9,799 nucleotides of DNA, from positions 1-9,799 of the forward strand of contig JAXHVA010000134.1 in the NCBI GenBank assembly GCA_034189035.1, given 5' to 3'. The translations under genes and the position numbers were made by a program. Source of the stretch: JAUXFK01 sp034189035. Lineage in GTDB: Bacteria; Desulfobacterota; UBA8473. Below, one piece after another: positions 4,793 through 9,799 of the stretch; the stretch's first letter is position 1; each line of letters opens with the position of its first letter. Below the pieces are notes generated by a model. That model was not told the origin of the DNA. It did no database searches and saw only the letters and a program-made list of their open reading frames with translations.

Positions 4793-6004
4793 CTATACTT
4801 TTCCCTCCAAGAAAAAGGACAGAAGTGTATGCCCATCCTCAATGGATATTCGACTCATTTTTGCTGACTTCTCATTAAACCCAATACCCTTTGAAGGGAC
4901 AGGGCCTTTATCATTGGATGAGAAAACAACAAACGGAACAGGGTTGCACGTATGCGTCATTACCTTTAAAGGGGTTGCATGGTCTGGCAACACCATTATC
5001 CGATATTCATGAAATCTGCCTATTCCATCGAGAACGGTTCCGATAACCTCATTATCAAAACGCTCAATGGCCGTAATCTTGTTCTTCAGATCGCCGCTGT
5101 GAGAAGCCTCATCCGGGGCCTCTACGTGTACATATACAAAATCTTTATCTTTAAGCTCTCTGAGGGCGTACTTTGCTTTTCCTTGGTAGTTTGTATCCAA
5201 GTATCCGGTTGCACCTGGTACCTCAATGACTTCCAACCCTGCATAGATACCTATCCCTTTGATCAGATCAACAGCGGAGATTACAGATCCCTTAATGCCA
5301 TAACTTTCCATTAGAGTCGGCATATTCGGTGCTCTGCCCTGCCCCCAGAGCCATATAGAGTTTGCTGGTTTCTTGAGGTCTTTTGTCCGCCTTTTATTAA
5401 TATAATGGTTATCAAGGATCGCTTTCGAATCATTCATTAGCTGTATTATCTGCTCTTTACCTTTGCCTTTTGGCAAGTATGGATTGATAATCTTATGAGA
5501 GATATCATGGGGAGGCGTTGTCTTCAATGAGTCGTTTCCATCTTTTAAGGTCATGATGTGACGATAACTCACCCCAGAGAAAAACGTGATATCTTCATTG
5601 CCAAGTTTATGATCGATCTCATTGATGATCTCTTCAGCCTCTTTCGTAGATATATGACCTGCACTGAAATCATCCATATATGTATCGCCACCTTTGACTG
5701 TGAGAGTTACCAAATTACACCTAAAGGCAAGATCTTCTTGTTTGAGTTGTATGCCGATACTGGCAGCTTCTAGAGGTGCCCTTCCTGTGTAATACTCTTG
5801 GGGATCGTATCCCAGTATTGAGAGGTTTGCAATATCGCTGCCAGGAGTGAATCCCCTTGGTATGGTTCTTACCATACCAAGTTTTCCAATCTGAGCGATT
5901 CGATTTAAGTTTTGTAAATCAGCCACTTCTAGGGGGGTTTTGCCTCCTAGTTCTTCTACAGGATCATCAGCCATTCCATCACCAATTAATATAATATACT
6001 TCAT
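4793..6004 (-). CDS. ApgM-type phosphoglycerate mutase homologue, probable homoserine kinase
   Basis: This is a 403-residue alkaline-phosphatase-superfamily enzyme of the archaeal-type cofactor-independent phosphoglycerate mutase (ApgM) family, cytoplasmic. Metal and catalytic elements are visible: GDG with Asp9, FTPGSDIANLS with the nucleophile Ser56, TGRAPLEAAS (73-82), PPHDISH (164-170), LWGQGRAP (219-226), VEAPDEASHSGD (294-305), LPDHATP (339-345) and THTCNPVPF (350-358). Length is normal for the family. The ATG at 6004 has AAGGGGAG (6012-6019) seven bases upstream. It follows hom by 24 bases on the same strand. The subfamily defined as proposed homoserine kinase (TIGR02535) occurs beside hom in bacteria that lack ThrB, so phosphorylation of homoserine for threonine synthesis is the likely role. 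From sequence alone, interconversion of 2- and 3-phosphoglycerate cannot be excluded. Confidence 0.88.
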   Translation of the reverse strand: MKYIILIGDGMADDPVEELGGKTPLEVADLQNLNRIAQIGKLGMVRTIPRGFTPGSDIANLSILGYDPQEYYTGRAPLEAASIGIQLKQEDLAFRCNLVTLTVKGGDTYMDDFSAGHISTKEAEEIINEIDHKLGNEDITFFSGVSYRHIMTLKDGNDSLKTTPPHDISHKIINPYLPKGKGKEQIIQLMNDSKAILDNHYINKRRTKDLKKPANSIWLWGQGRAPNMPTLMESYGIKGSVISAVDLIKGIGIYAGLEVIEVPGATGYLDTNYQGKAKYALRELKDKDFVYVHVEAPDEASHSGDLKNKITAIERFDNEVIGTVLDGIGRFHEYRIMVLPDHATPLKVMTHTCNPVPFVVFSSNDKGPVPSKGIGFNEKSAKMSRISIEDGHTLLSFFLEGKV

Positions 6005-6028
6005 GGAGACTCTCCCCTTATAGAATGG

Positions 6029-7369
6029 TTAAATTTCCTGAAAGGGACAGCCATGTGATGTTGAGCTACCATCCTCTATCCTGATCAAAACTGTTTTATC
6101 AAGAGTTATTGGGAGATTATCTATCTTTCTTAATGCCTTTTGAACATTGGCCTCTTTGGCCTCATGGGTTAGCATTAAGATCGGCACAGCACCTTCTATC
6201 TCCCTGCCTTTTTGTATAACTGAAGAGATACTTATTCCCAAATTACCCAGGATGCCCGAGATCTTTGAGAGGACTCCCGGCCTGTCTTTAGCAGAAAATC
6301 TCAGATAATACCGGTTTACAGTATCATCAATAGCTTTAATATTTTGTTCTTTCATATTTTCATACTGAAAGGAGAGAGAGGGTACCCTTTTGGAGGAACC
6401 CTTTATAATATTACGGCATAACTCAACTATATCGCTGACTACAGCACTTCCTGTAGGCATCATCCCTGCCCCTTTTCCATAAAACATGGTAGAACCCACC
6501 GCATCTCCATTAATAAATATTGCGTTGTATACCCCATTGACCATTGAAAGAAGGTGACAATTCGGAACTAGGGTAGGGTGAATACGTGCCTGGATCAGGT
6601 TGTTCTCTTCCTTTGCTATAGCTAGAAGCTTCGCCGTATAGCCAAGTTCTTTTGCAAATTCTATATCTAAGGGGGTGATTCTGGAAATCCCCTCTGTATA
6701 AATGTCCTCTAGATCCACATTAATTCCATAAGATAAAGTGAGTAATATAGCCAATTTATGAGCAGAGTCTATCCCTTCAATATCCAAAGTGGGATCTGCT
6801 TCTGCATACCCCTTATTCTGGGCATCCTTTAACACATCCTTAAAATCTTTGTTTCGACTTGTCATCTCTGAAAGAATATAGTTGCAAGTGCCGTTTAAGA
6901 TTCCGAATATGACCTTTATATTATTGGCTGCCAAACCCTCTTTAATGGAGTGAATAATTGGGATACCACCGCCGACACTTGCCTCAAAACCGATATCCAC
7001 CCCTTCTTTATGAGCCTTTTTGAATATCTCTTTACCATGAATCGCTAAGAGGGCCTTGTTGGCGGTTACAATATGCTTCTTCTTTTTAATCGCTTGTAAA
7101 ATAATCTCTTTTGTTTCGTTATATCCGCCGATCAGTTCAATGAGAATAGAAATATCAGGATCGTTGATTAATTCGGTCACATCGGTGGTTAAAATCCTTT
7201 TGTCTATCTCAATCCCTCTGTCTGTTGTGATATCCAAATCAGCTATCCTCTTCAAGACAATAGTCGCACCCAGACGGCCCTCAATCGCCTCTTTATTCTC
7301 TTGAAGAATCTTTACCGTTCCTGTCCCTATCGTCCCAAAACCCACTAAACCGACCTCAATCTTCTTCAC
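6029..7369 (-). CDS. hom: Homoserine dehydrogenase with C-terminal ACT domain
   Basis: Homoserine dehydrogenase reduces aspartate semialdehyde to homoserine with NAD(P)H in the threonine/methionine branch. Numbered from GTG 7381 (450 residues), it has the nucleotide-binding turn VGLVGFGTIGTGTV (10-23), TANKALLA (106-113) with Lys109, ASVGGGIPII (134-143), ILNGTCNYIL (161-170) and the catalytic region ADPTLDIEGIDSAHKLAIL (195-213) with Lys209. An ACT domain (about 358-435, YYLRFSAKDRPGVLSKISGI) points to feedback control by an amino acid, classically threonine. I chose GTG 7369: AGGAG lies four bases upstream of it inside the longer frame, and MKKIEVGLVGFGTIG is the usual family start. The longer GTG 7381 has no ribosome site. 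It is co-transcribed with the ApgM-like gene 24 bases downstream. Confidence 0.93.
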   Translation of the reverse strand: MKKIEVGLVGFGTIGTGTVKILQENKEAIEGRLGATIVLKRIADLDITTDRGIEIDKRILTTDVTELINDPDISILIELIGGYNETKEIILQAIKKKKHIVTANKALLAIHGKEIFKKAHKEGVDIGFEASVGGGIPIIHSIKEGLAANNIKVIFGILNGTCNYILSEMTSRNKDFKDVLKDAQNKGYAEADPTLDIEGIDSAHKLAILLTLSYGINVDLEDIYTEGISRITPLDIEFAKELGYTAKLLAIAKEENNLIQARIHPTLVPNCHLLSMVNGVYNAIFINGDAVGSTMFYGKGAGMMPTGSAVVSDIVELCRNIIKGSSKRVPSLSFQYENMKEQNIKAIDDTVNRYYLRFSAKDRPGVLSKISGILGNLGISISSVIQKGREIEGAVPILMLTHEAKEANVQKALRKIDNLPITLDKTVLIRIEDGSSTSHGCPFQEI

Positions 7370-7381
7370 AACTCTCCTCAC

Positions 7382-7610
7382 TTTTTAATCTCAAAAACCC
7401 AGCGCATTCACATGGGGATGAAAGATACATTTATTAACCCTTAGAAAAAAAGGATATGTAAATTGAACTCCTTTCTTCTCCATTGACAATTTACTAGATA
7501 TTTCTATTTGATGCAAGGAATTTCATATACGGTTTGTTAATGAGGATACCAAACATATTATTCGTTTTCCCTTTCATTGGGATGACCGTGAGTTTTTTAC
7601 CATAGGTGAT
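7382..7610. other. Divergent intergenic region upstream of hom and the kinase
   Basis: No protein-coding gene was found. This stretch should hold the hom promoter on the minus strand; a weak candidate is TTGCAT (7511-7516), 17 bases, TAAATT. On the plus strand an isolated TTGACA sits at 7483-7488 without a good -10. No riboswitch or clear attenuator structure was recognised. Confidence 0.4.
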
Positions 7611-7621
7611 AGGAGACCATA

Positions 7622-7702
7622 ATGCGTCATACTGTTTTACACCCACTCTTTGAGATTATAGTTGACAAAGAAGTGAAAGCCTTATATATCAACAAGGTAT
7701 AG
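7622..7702 (+). CDS. Possible 26-residue small ORF upstream of the kinase
   Basis: ATG at 7622 is preceded six bases upstream by a perfect AGGAG (7611-7615). It runs 26 codons (MRHTVLHPLFEIIVDKEVKA...) to TAG at 7700-7702, about 40 bases before the kinase start. It overlaps the strong promoter at 7662-7690, so it would need a transcript starting further upstream. It could be a leader peptide, a remnant of a longer gene, or chance. I recognise no family. Confidence 0.25.
   Translation: MRHTVLHPLFEIIVDKEVKALYINKV
7662..7690 (+). promoter_or_regulatory. Sigma70-type promoter of the histidine kinase gene
   Basis: A perfect TTGACA (7662-7667) is followed after 17 bases by TATATC (7685-7690), in AT-rich surroundings. 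Transcription would begin near 7697, leaving a leader of about 47 bases that contains the ribosome site AGGAGGTGG (7732-7740). Confidence 0.55.
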
Positions 7703-7743
7703 TAATGGGTTGAGGAAATCCTTTCTTTTTCAGGAGGTGGGAA

Positions 7744-9336
7744 ATGGAGGGAAAAGGCAATACGAAAGAGCAACTCATTAGTGAGATCGCAAAATTGCGC
7801 GAGCATATAAATGAACTAGAGCTAACAAAAGCACGACTTATCAAGGAGGTAGAAGAATTTAAAGAATTATTTAATCTTTTCGAGGAATCCGGGGACGCGA
7901 TTTATATTACCGACAGAGAAGGGCCGTTTATCGATGTCAACCAACCAACCTTGAAACTATTTGGCTATACAAGGAAAGAGATGATCGGGCTTGATATCCT
8001 AAAAATTTATGTAAATCCTGATGACCGGCTGGAGCTTCAAAAAAAGATAGAGAAAAAAGGGGTTGTTAGAGATTATGAGGTGAAATTTCGCAAGAAAGAT
8101 GGGATAAAGATGGACTGTTTACTCACATCAACTGTACGAAAGAGCAGTAATGGCACAATTTTGGGATACCAGGGAATAATCCGTGATAGAACAAAAGAAA
8201 AGTTAACGGAGAAGGTCTTAAAGGATTCCGAAGCCCGATATCGGCTCCTGTTTGAAAGCAACCCTCAACCAATGTGGGTCTATGATATTAAAACTCTCAA
8301 GTTCATTGCTGTTAATGATGCAGCAATCCAACATTACGGTTTTTCTCGGAATGAATTTCTTAGTATGACAATTAAAGATATTTGGCCACCTGAAGACCCA
8401 TTTAAGGTGCTTAAAGCAATATCGAAACTTGCCCCAGCAGATAGACATCCGAGCATATGGAGACACAGAAAGAAAGATGGAAGCATAATCGATGTTGAAA
8501 CAGTATCTCTTGGGATTACCTTCAGTCAAGGAGATGCTCGACTTGTTATTGTAAGTGACATTACAGAGAAAAAGCAGGCGGAAAAAGAGGGGGAAAGAAT
8601 ACAGACTCAACTCCTTCAAGAGCAAAAAATGGAGGTGGTTGGTCTCTTGGCTGGAGGAATAGCCCATGACTTTAACAATTTACTGACTACAATCCAGGGA
8701 TATACTGATCTGGCGTTGATGAAGATTAAAAAAACAGATCCTCTATACAGGAATCTAAAACAGATTGAACATTCTTCTTTGCGTGCGTCTGATCTTATTC
8801 GTCAGTTGCTTCTCTTCAGCCATAGGAAGCATATTGAATTCGTCCCTTTGAATATTAACGAGTCAATTTATCATATAACAAAAATGGTCAAACGCCTCAT
8901 TGGTGATGATATTGATATTATCAAATACTTAGAGCCTGACATATGGATTGTTCGAGCCGATGCTGAGAATATTGAGCAGATGATTATGGATTTAGTGGTC
9001 AATGCCAGGGATGCCATGCCGAAGGGGGGACAACTCACGATCAGTACTGAGAATATATATATAGATGAAGGTTATGTGGAGTTAAATGAATGTGCCTATA
9101 CTGGGGAGTTTGTATGCCTATCGGTTGCGGATACTGGAGTTGGTATAGAAAAAGATATTATTACGCATATCTTTGAACCGTTTTTCAGTACGAAGATGCC
9201 TAGAAAGGGGTTAGGGCTTGGCCTCTCCGCTGTAAACGAAATTGTCAAACAACATCAAGGATGGATAAATGTCCATAGTAAACCGGGACAAGGCGCATTA
9301 TTTCAGGTTTTTTTGCCTGCTTTTCAGAAGAACTAA
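7744..9336 (+). CDS. Soluble PAS-PAS sensor histidine kinase (former hybrid kinase)
   Basis: This 530-residue sensor kinase has an N-terminal coiled coil (about 8-42), a first PAS domain (about 43-150: ITDREGPFIDVNQPTLKLFG, ending IIRDRTKEK) and a second PAS (about 165-275: MWVYDIKTLKFIAVNDAAI, ending IVSDITEKKQ). The dimerisation/phosphoacceptor helix has GGIAHDFNNLL with His308. The ATPase domain shows the N box LVVNARDAMP (418-427), DTGVGI (463-468), FEPFFSTK (477-484) and GLGLGLSAV (489-497). No membrane segment or signal peptide is present, so it senses a cytoplasmic cue. ATG 7744 has AGGAGG (7732-7737) six bases upstream. The catalytic core is complete, so autophosphorylation is plausible. 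Its stop, TAA 9334-9336, comes from a frameshift that detached the receiver domain still readable downstream; its present partner is unknown. Confidence 0.9.
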   Translation: MEGKGNTKEQLISEIAKLREHINELELTKARLIKEVEEFKELFNLFEESGDAIYITDREGPFIDVNQPTLKLFGYTRKEMIGLDILKIYVNPDDRLELQKKIEKKGVVRDYEVKFRKKDGIKMDCLLTSTVRKSSNGTILGYQGIIRDRTKEKLTEKVLKDSEARYRLLFESNPQPMWVYDIKTLKFIAVNDAAIQHYGFSRNEFLSMTIKDIWPPEDPFKVLKAISKLAPADRHPSIWRHRKKDGSIIDVETVSLGITFSQGDARLVIVSDITEKKQAEKEGERIQTQLLQEQKMEVVGLLAGGIAHDFNNLLTTIQGYTDLALMKIKKTDPLYRNLKQIEHSSLRASDLIRQLLLFSHRKHIEFVPLNINESIYHITKMVKRLIGDDIDIIKYLEPDIWIVRADAENIEQMIMDLVVNARDAMPKGGQLTISTENIYIDEGYVELNECAYTGEFVCLSVADTGVGIEKDIITHIFEPFFSTKMPRKGLGLGLSAVNEIVKQHQGWINVHSKPGQGALFQVFLPAFQKN

Positions 9337-9738
9337 AAAAAGAAATCAAAGGGGAGATGTCGCAGATGGTGTGCAAGGAAACAGAAAAGGATTTTACTGG
9401 TTGAGGATGATGAAGAAGCCCGTGAATTTGGAGCAAGTATGCTCAGTGAAAATGGCTATGTCATATATGAAGCTGTAAATACAAGAGAGACATTTGAAGT
9501 ATTTGAGAGAGAAAAAGGAGATTTCCATTTATTATTGAGTGATTTTGTCCGACTCAAAACGGTATCCAATTGGTTGATGAATTTCTTTCATATCAAGCCT
9601 GCAATACCTATCTTACCTAGCAGCGGTTATACGGATGACAAGGCGAAGACGATTGTAATCCGTAAAAAGAGATTTTGCTATTTAACAGCGATTTTCGCAC
9701 CGCTACTGAATGAATAGTTCGCCGAAATCCTGTTCTAG
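9322..9738 (+). pseudogene. Detached, frameshifted response-regulator receiver of the hybrid kinase
   Basis: Just before the kinase stop, the next frame continues as SEELKKEIKGEMSQMVCKET (9324-9383). The kinase frame then resumes as RILLVEDDEEAREFGASML with the acidic pair, and SENGYVIYEAVNTRETFEVF. LLLSDF follows, with the phosphoacceptor Asp codon at 9541-9543. Near 9550 it shifts to TQNGIQLVDEFLSYQA, then near 9597 back to KPAIPILPSSGYTDDKAK and VIRKKRF. The KP switch region that should follow is scrambled (9676-9700). An in-frame TAG sits at 9715-9717, and FAEILF then leads to TAG 9736-9738. The order fits a C-terminal REC domain of a hybrid histidine kinase, once continuous with the gene upstream. 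At least four frame changes and a nonsense codon make a functional receiver very unlikely. Confidence 0.8.
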
Positions 9739-9799
9739 TCAATACAACAATAATGAATTAAAAAACAAGCAGTTAGCAACGCCTACATCGTTCAAGACA

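Noticed and set aside
4979..5314. 111-codon plus-strand ORF inside the ApgM-like gene
   Set aside because: It is the antisense shadow of a conserved 403-residue gene with all motifs on the other strand.
8218..8667. 149-codon minus-strand ORF inside the kinase gene
   Set aside because: It is antisense to the second PAS and HisKA region and has no family pattern.
9269..9478. 69-codon plus-strand ORF bridging kinase and receiver
   Set aside because: It is in the third frame, which carries neither the kinase tail nor receiver motifs.
1..9799. CRISPR array, tRNA or rRNA genes
   Set aside because: No regularly spaced direct repeats, no cloverleaf with a TTCRA arm and acceptor stem, and no rRNA core sequence were seen on either strand.

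Overview
The window looks like bacterial chromosome of moderate-to-low GC from an anaerobe-type gene repertoire. It carries a stand-alone NifU-type scaffold, a CooT-like nickel protein next to DUF3842, an archaeal-type phosphoglycerate-mutase homologue next to homoserine dehydrogenase, and a soluble PAS histidine kinase that once had a receiver. This mix is common in Desulfobacterota-like lineages and in anammox Planctomycetes (Brocadiales); I cannot separate these from the sequence alone.

Left third (1-2850): a gene graveyard. It opens with the C-terminal end of an IS110-family transposase (2-136, +). About 500 bases follow that are noncoding, relatively GC-rich and full of small inverted repeats, with an isolated perfect TTGACA at 622. 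Then comes a DUF3574 secreted-protein pseudogene (828-1264, -) with one frameshift and one in-frame stop, followed by an IS256-family transposase pseudogene (1464-1986, -) with several frameshifts and an internal deletion. Two strong palindromes (1991-2074) that share a core sequence abut the IS256 remnant. From 2075 to about 2680 I recognise nothing.

Middle (2683-4369, +): a promoter candidate, then the overlapping pair DUF3842-cooT-like, then a HhH-GPD/endonuclease III-like glycosylase whose iron-sulfur motif lacks its fourth cysteine. This last gene meets the small NifU-domain gene tail to tail, with a 4-base overlap of stop codons.

Right-middle (4366-7369, -): nfu, then a two-gene threonine-pathway unit read as hom followed 24 bases later by an ApgM-type alkaline-phosphatase-fold enzyme. 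The pairing suggests that this mutase homologue is the non-canonical homoserine kinase, so the unit would run aspartate semialdehyde to homoserine to phosphohomoserine.

Right end (7622-9738, +): a possible 26-codon ORF with a good ribosome site, a strong sigma70-type promoter, and a PAS-PAS-HisKA-HATPase kinase whose former C-terminal receiver domain is still readable but broken by at least four frameshifts and an in-frame stop. The recurrent theme is decay of accessory DNA beside intact housekeeping genes. No CRISPR array, tRNA or rRNA was seen.
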